From: Acidisphaera sp. S103 | GTDB lineage: Bacteria; Pseudomonadota; Alphaproteobacteria; Acetobacterales; Acetobacteraceae | Assembly: GCF_009765975.1 (NCBI RefSeq) | Contig: NZ_LMUJ01000092.1 | Coordinates: 214,510 to 278,509, forward strand | Reading direction: 5' to 3' | Length of the DNA: 64,000 bases | Part shown: one piece after another, positions 36,970 to 45,779 of the stretch | Numbering within the stretch: position 1 is the stretch's first letter | Layout of the letters: each line of letters opens with the position of its first letter | Translations under genes and position numbers: made by a program | Notes under the pieces: model-generated | Database searches by the model: none | What the model saw: only the letters and a program-made list of their open reading frames with translations | What the model was told of the DNA's origin: nothing

Positions 36970-38208
36970 TCACGGCTGCTTCGGCATCGCCAGCATGATG
37001 CCGGCGGCAATGACGTTACCGGCGATGCTGGCCAGGATGGGCAGCGTGTAGCTGTGGCCAATGTCGAACGCGAACCCGGCAGCACTGGGGCCGACCAGGG
37101 TGCCGAACGCCACGCTGGTGTAGAGAACGCCGATGATGCCGCTGACATTGCGTCCGCCGAAATAGTCCATGACCAGGGCGGGAAGCACGGCGACATAGCC
37201 GCCGTAGAAGATGCCGAAGACGAAGGCGAAAGCGGACAGTCCCCAGAAGCCGTTGCAAAACAGCCAGATCACCAGCGACACCGCCATGCCGGCGAACATC
37301 AGCAGCAAAGCATGCTGGCGGCCCAATCGATCCGCGAGGTCGCCCAGGAAAAACCGTCCGGCGGTGCTGCCGATTCCGATCATCCCCAGCAACAGGACTG
37401 ACGACGCCGGTGGGATGCCATGATCCACCGCGTAGGGCACCAGATGCGCCAACGGGATGAACAAGCCGAACGAGCCGATCAGACAGGCGGCATACAGGCC
37501 CATAAACCGTCCCGAGGTGATGGCCACTCGCACGGAGGCGCCTTGGGGGCGGATGTCGGACCGCGTGGGATCGCCGTCAGGGGCCAGACCGCGGTCCCTC
37601 GGGTCGTTCTCGATCAGCAGCGCCAGTCCCCCACCCAGGACGGCGGCGAGACAGCCCAGGATCAGGTATGCGTCGCGCCAGCCCAGTGTCTGCACCAGGA
37701 ACGACGCCAGCGGCGGCATCGCCAGCGTGCCGACGCCGATGCCACTGACCGCCAGGCCTGAGGCGAAGCCTCGGCGCCGAACGAACCACCGTTGCACCGC
37801 GCCGAGGGCGGGAACGTAGGAACACCCAACGCCCAGACCGACGCCTAGGCCGTAGGCTGCGTAGACCTCGGTGAGGGTGGTGGCGAAACCGGCGGCAGCG
37901 AGGCCCGCGCCGATCAGCAGCATGCCGCCGACCGCCAGAAGGCGGGAGCCGAACCGATCGGCCAAGGGCCCGCTGACGACTCCCAGGCCGAAATAGAGGA
38001 ATCCGGCCAGGGAGAACACCAGCGATACCGACCCGCGGGAGGCGGCGAAATCCTTCTGTAGAGGCTCGACGAAGGCACTGAACGTGTAGGCGCTGCCGAA
38101 ACCGACGAACGTCACCGCGAAGGCCGCAGCGACCACGAACCAGCCGTAAAACATGGGACGGCGTTCTTCTTTTGCTGCATTAGCTTGGCTAAGGTAGATA
38201 TCGGGCAT
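36970..38208 (-). CDS. MFS transporter
   Basis: 412-aa 12-helix major facilitator protein of the oxalate/formate-antiporter-like or monocarboxylate branch. It starts FYGWFVVAAAFAVTFVGFGSAYTFSAF, with the LADRFGSRLLAVGG loop and the second-half FFLGDLADRLGRQH repeat. It probably moves a carboxylate or other small organic acid. The ATG at 38208 is chosen over an in-frame ATG 45 bp upstream. Its divergent neighbour is a LysR regulator, which is likely its activator. Confidence 0.88.
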   Translation of the reverse strand: MPDIYLSQANAAKEERRPMFYGWFVVAAAFAVTFVGFGSAYTFSAFVEPLQKDFAASRGSVSLVFSLAGFLYFGLGVVSGPLADRFGSRLLAVGGMLLIGAGLAAAGFATTLTEVYAAYGLGVGLGVGCSYVPALGAVQRWFVRRRGFASGLAVSGIGVGTLAMPPLASFLVQTLGWRDAYLILGCLAAVLGGGLALLIENDPRDRGLAPDGDPTRSDIRPQGASVRVAITSGRFMGLYAACLIGSFGLFIPLAHLVPYAVDHGIPPASSVLLLGMIGIGSTAGRFFLGDLADRLGRQHALLLMFAGMAVSLVIWLFCNGFWGLSAFAFVFGIFYGGYVAVLPALVMDYFGGRNVSGIIGVLYTSVAFGTLVGPSAAGFAFDIGHSYTLPILASIAGNVIAAGIMLAMPKQP

Positions 38209-38243
38209 GGAGAAGACCTCATTATTGTCTCTGGGACAAGATG

Positions 38244-38265
38244 TGCGGGTCAAACCCCGCCCGCA
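38244..38265. promoter_or_regulatory. Inverted repeat between MFS gene and LysR regulator
   Basis: TGCGGG and CCCGCA are separated by 10 bp in the 95-bp divergent promoter region. A LysR-family activator commonly binds an imperfect palindrome here. Spacing is not the textbook T-N11-A form, so this is a candidate only. Confidence 0.4.
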
Positions 38266-38303
38266 AACCAGAACTTCTGCGCCATTCGATTAAGGTCAGC
38301 TAA

Positions 38304-39215
38304 ATGATCGAGCATCTTCTACCACCGCTCAATGCCCTGCGTGCCTTTGAGGCGACCGCTCGGCATCTGTCAGTGAAGAACGCGGCGGACGAATTGTGCG
38401 TGACGCCTGGTGCGGTCAGCCAGATGGTGAAATCGCTGGAACTGCATCTGGGGGTCTCGCTGTTCCGGCGGGTGAACCGCGGTATCTTCCTGACCGATGC
38501 CGGACAGGGCTACCTGCCGCCGATCCGCAATGCGTTCCGGCAGATCACCGAGGCGACGAAGCGCCTGACCGTGTCCGCCGATAGCGGCGTCCTGACCGTC
38601 AGCGCCGCGCCGTTTTTCGCCGCCGCCTGGCTGGTGCCTCGCCTGAAGGACTTTCAGGACGAACATCCTGGGATCGACGTTCAGGTGGTCACCGGCAAGG
38701 CGCTGGCGGATTTCGAGCGCGATGGTGTGGATGTCGCGATCCGACACGGTCTGGGCCGCTATCCGAGACTACACAGCGAGCGCGTGCTGGCGGTGGAGAT
38801 CGTTCCCGTCGCTGCCCCCGACCTCGTGCGGCAGTTCGGGCTGCCGGCGGGTCCGGCGGACCTGACTCGGTGGCCGCTGGTGCACGAAATCGAGCGCAAG
38901 GGCTGGCTGTTCTGGTTCCAAGCCCAGGGCGTGTCGGATGTTGCGGCCCCGCGCGGCCCGTCCTTCGACGATTCCACTCTGCTCGTTCAGGCGGTGCTGG
39001 CGGGTCAGGGCGCGGGGCTGTTGCCGGCCGCGCTGGTGGCGTCGGATATCGCCGCCGGCAGCCTTGTCAGGCTGGCGGACATCGCACTGCTGGAGGATTT
39101 CGCGTATTACGTGGTCTGTCCGGAGATCAATCGCGACCGGCCGAAGGTCGCCGCGTTCCGGCAGTGGATCCTGGCCGCGTCAGGGGCGCCAGACGCTCCG
39201 CTGGCCGGCCATTGA
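38304..39215 (+). CDS. LysR-family transcriptional regulator (GcvA-like)
   Basis: 303 aa. The N-terminal helix-turn-helix LNALRAFEATARHLSVKNAADELCVTPGAVSQMVKSLE is the GcvA/TrpI variant, followed by a periplasmic-binding-protein-like effector domain. It probably controls the divergent MFS gene. The ATG at 38304 sits 95 bp from the MFS start. The C-terminal end overlaps the small membrane gene on the opposite strand by 36 bp. Confidence 0.9.
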   Translation: MIEHLLPPLNALRAFEATARHLSVKNAADELCVTPGAVSQMVKSLELHLGVSLFRRVNRGIFLTDAGQGYLPPIRNAFRQITEATKRLTVSADSGVLTVSAAPFFAAAWLVPRLKDFQDEHPGIDVQVVTGKALADFERDGVDVAIRHGLGRYPRLHSERVLAVEIVPVAAPDLVRQFGLPAGPADLTRWPLVHEIERKGWLFWFQAQGVSDVAAPRGPSFDDSTLLVQAVLAGQGAGLLPAALVASDIAAGSLVRLADIALLEDFAYYVVCPEINRDRPKVAAFRQWILAASGAPDAPLAGH

Positions 39216-39455
39216 TCGCTGCGCCTTCCAGACGCGGTAGCGGAACAACGCCCAGGCCACGACCCCGGCACCGACCGCCACCGGCAGGATGATCAGCGCC
39301 AGCCACAACGCCAGCGCCGCCACCGACAAGGCCCCGGCGAGCACCGCGGCCACCACCGCCCACATCATGATGCGGGTGGATACCGGTGGCCTCGGCGGTG
39401 AGACGAAGTCACCGTTCAGGGTCATTTCCAGTTCGGGCGGGCGGCGTTGGTCCAT
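39180..39455 (-). CDS. Small two-span membrane protein
   Basis: 91-aa protein (MDQRRPPELEMTLNGDFVS) with a proline-rich N-terminal tail and two hydrophobic spans (MMWAVVAAVLAGALSVAALAL and LALIILPVAVGAGVVAWALF) and a basic C-terminus. No family recognised; the pattern resembles small inner-membrane proteins of unknown role. The ATG at 39455 is chosen; a longer in-frame ATG at 39503 exists. Its last 36 bp overlap the LysR gene. Confidence 0.6.
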   Translation of the reverse strand: MDQRRPPELEMTLNGDFVSPPRPPVSTRIMMWAVVAAVLAGALSVAALALWLALIILPVAVGAGVVAWALFRYRVWKAQRSMAGQRSVWRP

Positions 39456-39566
39456 GCCGCGAATGTGGCGCGCCCCCGGTTCGGGTTCAAGCCCGACTTC
39501 CACTGGTCCGCGTTCCTTTGGATGCGATCATGGCGTAGCATCGCGCAACATATGGAGGAATGACTG

Positions 39567-40547
39567 ATGAAGGTTGGACTGTTCATCAACACCCAGTATC
39601 CGGAAGAGGAGAATGTGCCGGCGCAAATCCCGGCCCTGGTGGAGCAGGTGCGTGTGGCGCGTGACGCCGGGTTCAAGTCGTTGTGGTTCCCGCATCACTG
39701 GCTGACCCAACCGATGCAGATGCTGCAGATCATGCCGGCGATGGCCTTCCTGGCGGCCGAGGCGAAAGGCATGGTGGTCGGGCCGAACATTCTGATCCTG
39801 CCGTTGCTGAACCCGATGCATGTGGCCGAGGAAGCCGCCACGCTGGATGTGCTGACCGGCGGCAACTACGTGCTGGGTGCCGGCCTGGGGTATCGGGAGC
39901 CGGAGTTCACCGCGTTCGGGATTTCGTTGGCGGAGCGTGCCGGTCGGTTCTCCGAAAGCGTGACGCTGATGCGTAAGCTGTGGGCTGGCGGCCGCATTAC
40001 CCACGAGGGGAAGTTCTTCACGGTTCGGGACGCGGGGATCAGCGTGAAGCCGGCGCGTCCGGGCGGCGTGCCAATCTATGTCGCCGGACTGGTGGACTCG
40101 GCGGTGCGACGGGCCGCTCGGATTGGCGATGCGTGGTTGGTTGCGAATGCGTCGTCGATCCAGGAGATCACCCCGCAGATGCTGACCTATCGGGCGGCGC
40201 TGAAAGAATATGGCCGGACTCCGCTGGAGTTCCCGATCGCGCGCGAATGCTATGTCGGCAGCAGCCGAGCGTCCGCTTACGCGGAATGCAAGGCGGCGCT
40301 GGAATACAAATATGCGGCCTACGGGCAATGGGGCATGACCAGCCCGCTGGAGGGAACGAATTTCGACGACTTCGCCCGCGATCGTTTCATCATCGGCGAC
40401 AAGGAGTCGGTGAGGGACGAGATCCTGCGCTATGTCGAACTGCTGGGCAGCGACCACTTCATCATGCGCAGCCAATGGCCGGGGCTGGAGCAGGAGAAGG
40501 TTCTGGGTTCGATCCGACGCCTGGGCGAGATTTTCGCGACGTTGTAG
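39567..40547 (+). CDS. LLM-class flavin-dependent oxidoreductase
   Basis: 326-aa LLM-fold protein. It starts MKVGLFINTQYPEEENVPAQ, and carries GFKSLWFPHHWL, VGPNILILPLLNPMHVAEEAATLDVLTGGNYVLGAGLGYREPE and GKFFTVRDAGISVKPARPGG. Substrate unknown. An ideal ribosome site (GGAGGA) precedes the ATG. It faces the tandem LLM pair across a repeat-containing spacer. Confidence 0.87.
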   Translation: MKVGLFINTQYPEEENVPAQIPALVEQVRVARDAGFKSLWFPHHWLTQPMQMLQIMPAMAFLAAEAKGMVVGPNILILPLLNPMHVAEEAATLDVLTGGNYVLGAGLGYREPEFTAFGISLAERAGRFSESVTLMRKLWAGGRITHEGKFFTVRDAGISVKPARPGGVPIYVAGLVDSAVRRAARIGDAWLVANASSIQEITPQMLTYRAALKEYGRTPLEFPIARECYVGSSRASAYAECKAALEYKYAAYGQWGMTSPLEGTNFDDFARDRFIIGDKESVRDEILRYVELLGSDHFIMRSQWPGLEQEKVLGSIRRLGEIFATL

Positions 40548-40590
40548 CGGGCTGCGCCAGATTGGGCGTTGTTCCGGCAACGACTCGTCA

Positions 40591-40661
40591 TACCGGCGGA
40601 TGCCGGTATCCACGCCTTGTGCCTTTCCAAGCAAAGGCGTGGGTGGTGAGCCTGCGCTCAC
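40591..40661. repeat. Three-hairpin intergenic repeat
   Basis: Between convergent LLM genes lie three consecutive palindromes: TACCGGC/GCCGGTA (40591-40608), CCACGCCTT/AAGGCGTGG (40610-40642) and GGTGAGC/GCTCACC (40644-40661). The CATACCGGCGGATGCCGG unit resembles short palindromic repeats scattered in proteobacterial intergenic DNA. It could act as a bidirectional transcription stop. No open frame is supported here. Confidence 0.6.
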
Positions 40662-40728
40662 CATGACGAGGAGACGATGAAGCGATCCCGCGGACGTATC
40701 GGGCGCCGGCGGGATTACTTCATTGTTT

Positions 40729-41625
40729 CTACACCAGATCCGCGACAACTTCCTTGAATCGCGTAATCGCCGCCAGGTGGTCCGCGGCGGTGCGACCGGC
40801 GATACGTTTGTGGTGACCCGTGGCATACGTCGTATGCGCTGTCACATGCGTGACCCCGGCCTTCTTCCAGAACGCGAAATCCCGATGCCAGGCTTCTTCA
40901 TCGCCGGACCCCAGCGACAGCCAAACTTCCAGTCCGACACTGGCAGGATCGCGGCCTTCAGCCTTGATCAGACCGCGCAGTTTGTCGAACACCGCCAGAG
41001 CCGTTTCGTCGGCGGGATAGGCCAGCGGCATCCAGCCGTCGCCGTATTTCGCTGTGCGCTGCAAGGTCGCGTCATGATGACCGCCGAACCAGACGGGGAC
41101 GCGGCCGGAGGTGGGGCGCGGGTTGATACCGGCGTCATCGATGGTGTGATAGCGACCCTTGAACGAGACATGCGGCTGCGCCCACAGCGCCTGCATGACC
41201 TGGACCTGTTCCTCCGACCGGCGACCGCGGTTGGAGAAGACCTCGTTCAGGCCGGTGAATTCCACCTGGTTCCAGCCAACGCCGACTCCCAGACGCAAAC
41301 GGCCGCCCGACAGCACATCCAGACAGGCCGCCTGCTTGGCGACCAGAACAGCCTGCCGCTGCGCCAGGATCAGCACCCCGGGCGCGAACCCAAGCGTCTT
41401 GGTACAGGCGGCGAGGAAACCGAACAGCACGAACGGATCATGATAGGGATTTTCACTGGTCCCCACCCTGCCCTTGCCGGCGACCGTTGCCGGATTGGCG
41501 CCCAGCACGTGATCGGGCGCTTGCAGGTAGTTGAAGCCCAGGCCTTCGACGGTCTGGGCGTAGTCTCGTATCACCGAGGGGCCAGTGCCGATATCGGCGA
41601 CAGGCAGTGTTGCACCTAGTTGCAT
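40729..41625 (-). CDS. LLM-class flavin/F420-type oxidoreductase, tandem copy A
   Basis: 298-aa LLM-fold protein of the group often annotated as F420-dependent. It starts MQLGATLPVADIGTGPSVI and shows FNYLQAPDHVLGANP, GVLILAQRQAVLVAKQAACLDVLSGGRLRLGVGVGWN and GRYHTIDDAGINPRP. The longer open frame upstream is discarded because this ATG follows copy B directly and matches its start. It lies 14 bp downstream of copy B. Confidence 0.87.
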   Translation of the reverse strand: MQLGATLPVADIGTGPSVIRDYAQTVEGLGFNYLQAPDHVLGANPATVAGKGRVGTSENPYHDPFVLFGFLAACTKTLGFAPGVLILAQRQAVLVAKQAACLDVLSGGRLRLGVGVGWNQVEFTGLNEVFSNRGRRSEEQVQVMQALWAQPHVSFKGRYHTIDDAGINPRPTSGRVPVWFGGHHDATLQRTAKYGDGWMPLAYPADETALAVFDKLRGLIKAEGRDPASVGLEVWLSLGSGDEEAWHRDFAFWKKAGVTHVTAHTTYATGHHKRIAGRTAADHLAAITRFKEVVADLV

Positions 41626-41639
41626 CTGTTTGTTCTTTC

Positions 41640-42539
41640 TTAAAGAAGGTCGCCGATCACGTCGCGGTAGCGCTTGGCCGCTGCCAGGTGATCGCCCAGC
41701 GTCTTGCCGGCGATACGACGATGCCGAGCCCTGCCATTGAACGTTGTGGTCAGGCAAAGATGAGTTGCGCCGCCTTGCTTCCAGAATGCGGCTTCCTTGT
41801 GCCAATCGGCTTCGGCGCCCTCGCCGATCGACGTCCAGACCTCGATCCCCACCGCAGCCGGATCGCGACCGGCTTGTTCGGTCAACCGGCGGAGATGGCC
41901 GAATATGTCGAGTGCCGACTGATCCGGCGCATACGCGTTCGGCATCCAGCCATCGCCCCATTTGGCGATGCGCGGCAACGTGTGCTCGTGGTGTCCGCCA
42001 TACCAAAGCGGAACCTTGCCGGAGGCCGGGCGCGGATTGATCCCGGCATCGTCGATGGTGTGATACTTACCCTTGAAGGTCACATGCGGCTGCGCCCACA
42101 ACGCCTGCATGACCTGCGCCTGTTCTTCCGAACGCCGGCCTCGGTTGTGGAAATTTTCGTTCAGGCCGGTGAATTCGATAGGATTCCAGCCGACACCGAT
42201 CCCCAACCGGAAACGACCACCGGACAGCACGTCCAGGCAGGCCGCCTGCTTGGCGACCAACGCGGTCTGGCGTTGCGCCACGATCAGCACGCCGGTGGAA
42301 AACGCCAGTTTGGTCGTAGCGGCGGCGAGATAGCCCAGCAGCACGAACGGATCATGATACATGCCGCCGGCCACCGCGGCACGCGGCTCAGCACTGCTCG
42401 CGACCGGCCCGCCGCCCAGCACATGATCGGGCGCTTCGAGGAAATCGTAGCCCAGGCCTTCAAGGCTTTGGGCGTATTCACGAACGGTGGACGGATCGCC
42501 ACCGGTATCGCCAAACGGAATCAGAGCACCTAATTGCAT
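41640..42539 (-). CDS. LLM-class flavin/F420-type oxidoreductase, tandem copy B
   Basis: 299-aa paralogue of copy A along its entire length, with the same MQLGALIPFGDTGGDPSTV start, LEAPDHVLGGGP, AQRQTALVAKQAACLDVLSGGRFRLGIGVGWNP and TIDDAGINPRPASG. The C-terminus has RHRRIAGKTLGDHLAA, matching HKRIAGRTAADHLAA in copy A. Likely a tandem duplication followed by divergence. It follows the 3-hydroxyisobutyrate-dehydrogenase-like gene by 12 bp in the same operon. Confidence 0.87.
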   Translation of the reverse strand: MQLGALIPFGDTGGDPSTVREYAQSLEGLGYDFLEAPDHVLGGGPVASSAEPRAAVAGGMYHDPFVLLGYLAAATTKLAFSTGVLIVAQRQTALVAKQAACLDVLSGGRFRLGIGVGWNPIEFTGLNENFHNRGRRSEEQAQVMQALWAQPHVTFKGKYHTIDDAGINPRPASGKVPLWYGGHHEHTLPRIAKWGDGWMPNAYAPDQSALDIFGHLRRLTEQAGRDPAAVGIEVWTSIGEGAEADWHKEAAFWKQGGATHLCLTTTFNGRARHRRIAGKTLGDHLAAAKRYRDVIGDLL

Positions 42540-42551
42540 TGTCAGCGTTCC

Positions 42552-43487
42552 TTACTTCGTATCGGGCTGAAGAACGGCCTTGATCTTGTCGGGCGTCACG
42601 GCGATCGGCGGGATGCCCGCGCGCTCCTGTTGCAGCAGCGAGCCTACGCGGGAATCGCGAGCGCCCCAACCGCGGTTCAGCGCCTCGGTCAGTTCCATCA
42701 GCGCCATGTTCGTCAGTCGCATCGGCACCTGGACATCGCGCGCCAATTGGCACGCCAGCGAGACATCCTTGTGCAGCAGGCGCAAGGCGAAGTCGGCGGG
42801 ATCATAGCTGCCGGTCAGGAAATGATCCGCCAGACGATCGAAGGTGCGGCTGCGGCCGGTGGCGCCCTGGCGCACCGCGGCGAACAAGGACAGGGGTTCG
42901 ACCCCGGCCTTGATGCCCATGGTGAAGACTTCGGACAACACGACGGTCATCGTCGCCGAGGTGGCGTTATGGACCAGCTTGGCGATCGATCCGGCCCCGA
43001 TCGGACCGATATAGACGGCCTGGTCGCCCATGGCTGAAAGGACCGCGTGGTATTTGTCGAACACCGCCTGGTCGCCACCGACCCAGATCGCCAGCTTGCC
43101 GCTGTTGGCGCCTCTGGGTCCGCCGCTGACCGGTGCGTCGAGGAAGTCGATGCCCTTCTCGGCGAAGGTCGCGTGCAGTGAGCGCACGACATCGACCGCG
43201 TTGGTGGAGAGGTCGAACCAGGCGGCGCCTTTGCGGAAGCCTTCGACAAGCCCGTTTTCACCGGTGCCGACGCGCTGGACATCGGCCGGCGTGGGCAGTG
43301 AGGTGAACACCAGATCGCATGCCTCGGCCACCGCTTTGGGGCTGTCGGCCCAGGTGGCGCCGGCGTTCAGGTGCTTGGACGCCGCCTGGCGGGTCAGGTC
43401 GTGCACGACCAGGTCATGCCCGGCCTTCTGCAGGTTGGACGCCATGCCGGAGCCCATCATGCCCAGTCCGATGAAGCCGATTTTCAT
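42552..43487 (-). CDS. 3-hydroxyisobutyrate dehydrogenase-family oxidoreductase
   Basis: 311-aa beta-hydroxyacid dehydrogenase. The N-terminal nucleotide site is FIGLGMMGSGMASNLQ, then DAPVSGGPRGANSGKLAIWVGG with the substrate loop and the catalytic Lys170 in GAGSIAKLVHNATSA. The C-terminal domain has DFALRLLHKDVSLA. It oxidises or reduces a 3-hydroxy acid (hydroxyisobutyrate, tartronate semialdehyde or similar). It heads the operon containing both LLM copies. Confidence 0.92.
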   Translation of the reverse strand: MKIGFIGLGMMGSGMASNLQKAGHDLVVHDLTRQAASKHLNAGATWADSPKAVAEACDLVFTSLPTPADVQRVGTGENGLVEGFRKGAAWFDLSTNAVDVVRSLHATFAEKGIDFLDAPVSGGPRGANSGKLAIWVGGDQAVFDKYHAVLSAMGDQAVYIGPIGAGSIAKLVHNATSATMTVVLSEVFTMGIKAGVEPLSLFAAVRQGATGRSRTFDRLADHFLTGSYDPADFALRLLHKDVSLACQLARDVQVPMRLTNMALMELTEALNRGWGARDSRVGSLLQQERAGIPPIAVTPDKIKAVLQPDTK

Positions 43488-43533
43488 TGTTTCCTCTGAT
43501 GTCGTGGTCGTTGTGGCCGGTCTTATCCGTTAT

Positions 43534-43614
43534 CCGTCATGGCCGAGCGTATGCCGGCTATCCGCGCTTCGTCCATTGGTGCGCAGATGGCCGGGACACG
43601 TCCAGCCATGACGG
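43534..43614. repeat. CGTCATGGCC palindromic repeat, copy 1
   Basis: Perfect 10-nt outer arms CCGTCATGGC (43534-43543) and GCCATGACGG (43605-43614) bracket about 60 bp. The same outer arms reappear in copy 2 near 47 kb. The sequence type, ATCCGTCATGGCCGG, is common in alphaproteobacterial intergenic DNA by my recollection. Confidence 0.65.
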
Positions 43615-43634
43615 TAAAGCAACAGTGAGTGCGT

Positions 43635-44891
43635 TTAAGCCCCTTCCCACTGCAGGATAAACAGACCGGCATCGTAATCGGTGATATAGATCAGCCCGTC
43701 CTTCTGCACGAACAGATCAGCCGTGTGCCGGATCTTCGCACGTCCGCGCATCGGCTCCATCCATTTCGTCGGCTGCGGCGGCACCCAGAAGCCGATCTCC
43801 GCCGGGCGGTACGGGTCGGCGATGTCGAACACCCGCACACCCGCGCTCTGCCAGGTCGCGAAAATCGTTGTCGAAGACTGGAACGATCCAGGCCGGTTCT
43901 CATGCAGGTTGTGCGGGCCGAACTGACCGCCGATCTTCACGTAGTCCCGGTCGGACGGCGTCGGCAGAGTCGCGATCGAAACGGGGTTCGATTTCTCGCG
44001 GATATCGAAAATCCAGGTCCGCTTCATTTCCTCCTGGTCGATGTTCAGCGTTGCCTCATCCGCGACCAGCAGCAGGTTGCGATCGTGCAGCGGCAAGGCG
44101 CTGTGGGTGCCGCCGGGGAACGGCGGCGACCATTTGCGGTGCACGATCAGTTCCGGCTTCGTCTTGTCCTTGACGTCCAGGATCGTTAGCCCGCCGTCGC
44201 GCCAAGACGCATAGGCGATATCGTCCTCCACCACCGCGTGGTGCAGGGCGCAGCGGCCTTTCCAGTTCGCCTCCTCACCCGCCGCCGCGTTCATGCCGGG
44301 GATCCACCAGCGCCCGACCTCCCGCGGCTTGGTCGGATCGGCCATGTCGATACAAATGAAAATATGATCCAGGAACCCGTCCAGCAGCGCCGAGGCGTAG
44401 GCATACCGTCCGCCCGTCCACCAGATGCGGTGCAGGCCCAGCCCCTCCACCTCCATGAAGCCGATCGGCCGCGGATTGGCCGGATCGGACACATCGTAGA
44501 CCCGCATGCCGGCGGAAAAATCCTCACCACGCTTGCCATAGCGGGATGAATCCACCTGGTTCGAACTGCTGTAGTAATCCTTCAGCGACAGCAGCGCCTT
44601 CAGGTCGAGTTCCTCGATGCACAGCAACAGGTCGTTCGCCGTCTGCAGGTGCATGCACCACGAATTCGGGTGTATCGGCATGAAGTTGACCGGCTTCGGA
44701 TTGCGCGGATCGCGCACGTCCGTAACGACGATCCCCCGGCTGACCCTGGTGCCGATGTAGGCGTGACCGCGATGGACCATCACCTGCACGCCGTCGCCCC
44801 GGCCGTTCTGATCGGTATGACCGACCAGCGAGATATTCCGTGCCCCATCCGCCGTGATCATGCCCTTGCCTCCGATTGTTTTCAGTCCCAT
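43635..44891 (-). CDS. LVIVD-repeat (beta-propeller) protein
   Basis: 418-aa protein built from repeats of the form G-x-x-V-x-D-V-x-D-P-x-x-P (VVTDVRDPRNPKPV, VYDVSDPANPRPIG, CIDMADPTKPREVG, ILDVKDKTKPELIV, VFDIADPYRPAEIG). These mark LVIVD repeats forming a beta-propeller. No signal peptide is seen. Function unknown; such proteins are often near catabolic enzymes and may bind a ligand or act as a hydrolase/lactonase. The ATG at 44891 is chosen: the frame stays open further but crosses the divergent SDR. Confidence 0.85.
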   Translation of the reverse strand: MGLKTIGGKGMITADGARNISLVGHTDQNGRGDGVQVMVHRGHAYIGTRVSRGIVVTDVRDPRNPKPVNFMPIHPNSWCMHLQTANDLLLCIEELDLKALLSLKDYYSSSNQVDSSRYGKRGEDFSAGMRVYDVSDPANPRPIGFMEVEGLGLHRIWWTGGRYAYASALLDGFLDHIFICIDMADPTKPREVGRWWIPGMNAAAGEEANWKGRCALHHAVVEDDIAYASWRDGGLTILDVKDKTKPELIVHRKWSPPFPGGTHSALPLHDRNLLLVADEATLNIDQEEMKRTWIFDIREKSNPVSIATLPTPSDRDYVKIGGQFGPHNLHENRPGSFQSSTTIFATWQSAGVRVFDIADPYRPAEIGFWVPPQPTKWMEPMRGRAKIRHTADLFVQKDGLIYITDYDAGLFILQWEGA

Positions 44892-44924
44892 CAGATTAGC
44901 CTGACGCGCGAAAGGGGAACAGAC

Positions 44925-45710
44925 ATGGTTACCGGGGCCAACACGCCGCTGACGGTCGATTTGACGGGTTACAAAGTGGCGATTTCGGCCGGTGCGAACG
45001 GCATCGGCAAGGTCATCGCCGACAGTTTCGCCTATTGCAACGCGCAGGTATTCGTCAGCGACGTCGACACGGCCGCGCTGGAAAGCTGCGGGCACCCCGG
45101 CATGAAGGCCGACGCCGGCGATCCGGCGCAGTGCGAGGCGTTCATCGACGCCGCCGTCAAGCACCTGGGCGGACTGGACGTGCTGGTCAACAACGCCGGG
45201 ATCGCCGGGCCGACAGCGCTGGTCGAACACGTCACGCCGGAGGAACTGGATGCGACGCTGCGGATCGACATCGCCTCGATGTTCCATATGTCCCGGCGCG
45301 CGATCCCGGCGCTGCGGGCCAGCGGCGGCGGGGCGATCGTCAACCTGTCCTCGGCGGCGGGACGGTTTGGCTTCGCGCTGCGGGCACCCTATGCGGCGGC
45401 GAAATGGGGGGTGATCGGCTTCACCAAGTCGCTGTCGATCGAGTTGGGTCCTGACGGCATCCGCGTCAATGCCATCCTGCCGGGGCCGGTGGACGGGCCG
45501 CGGATCAGGGCGGTGATCAAGGCGAAGGCAGCGGCGGCGTCGATCTCGGAGAACGAAATGACCGAACGGACGGTGGCGACCACCAGCCTGAAGTGCTTCG
45601 TCACCCAGCAGGACATCGCCAACATGGCACTGTATCTGGCCAGTCCGTTCGGCGGCACCATCAGCGGCCAGGCGATCAGCGTCGATGCCGACATGCAGAA
45701 CACCATGTGA
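44925..45710 (+). CDS. SDR-family oxidoreductase
   Basis: 261-aa short-chain dehydrogenase/reductase. It has the N-terminal cofactor site AISAGANGIGKVIADSF, LVNNAGIAGP, the Ser in VNLSSAAGRFGF and the catalytic pair in PYAAAKWG. The usual ASP-containing D-V-D-T after the second strand suggests NAD preference. Substrate unknown. A good AAAGGGGAA ribosome site precedes the ATG at 44925, which lies 33 bp from the divergent LVIVD start. Confidence 0.92.
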   Translation: MVTGANTPLTVDLTGYKVAISAGANGIGKVIADSFAYCNAQVFVSDVDTAALESCGHPGMKADAGDPAQCEAFIDAAVKHLGGLDVLVNNAGIAGPTALVEHVTPEELDATLRIDIASMFHMSRRAIPALRASGGGAIVNLSSAAGRFGFALRAPYAAAKWGVIGFTKSLSIELGPDGIRVNAILPGPVDGPRIRAVIKAKAAAASISENEMTERTVATTSLKCFVTQQDIANMALYLASPFGGTISGQAISVDADMQNTM

Positions 45711-45779
45711 CCTGCAGGGCTTGTCCGCGAAGCGATCGGTGCTAGCTTTCGCGGCAACAGCCAAGAGGGAACGGCAGGC

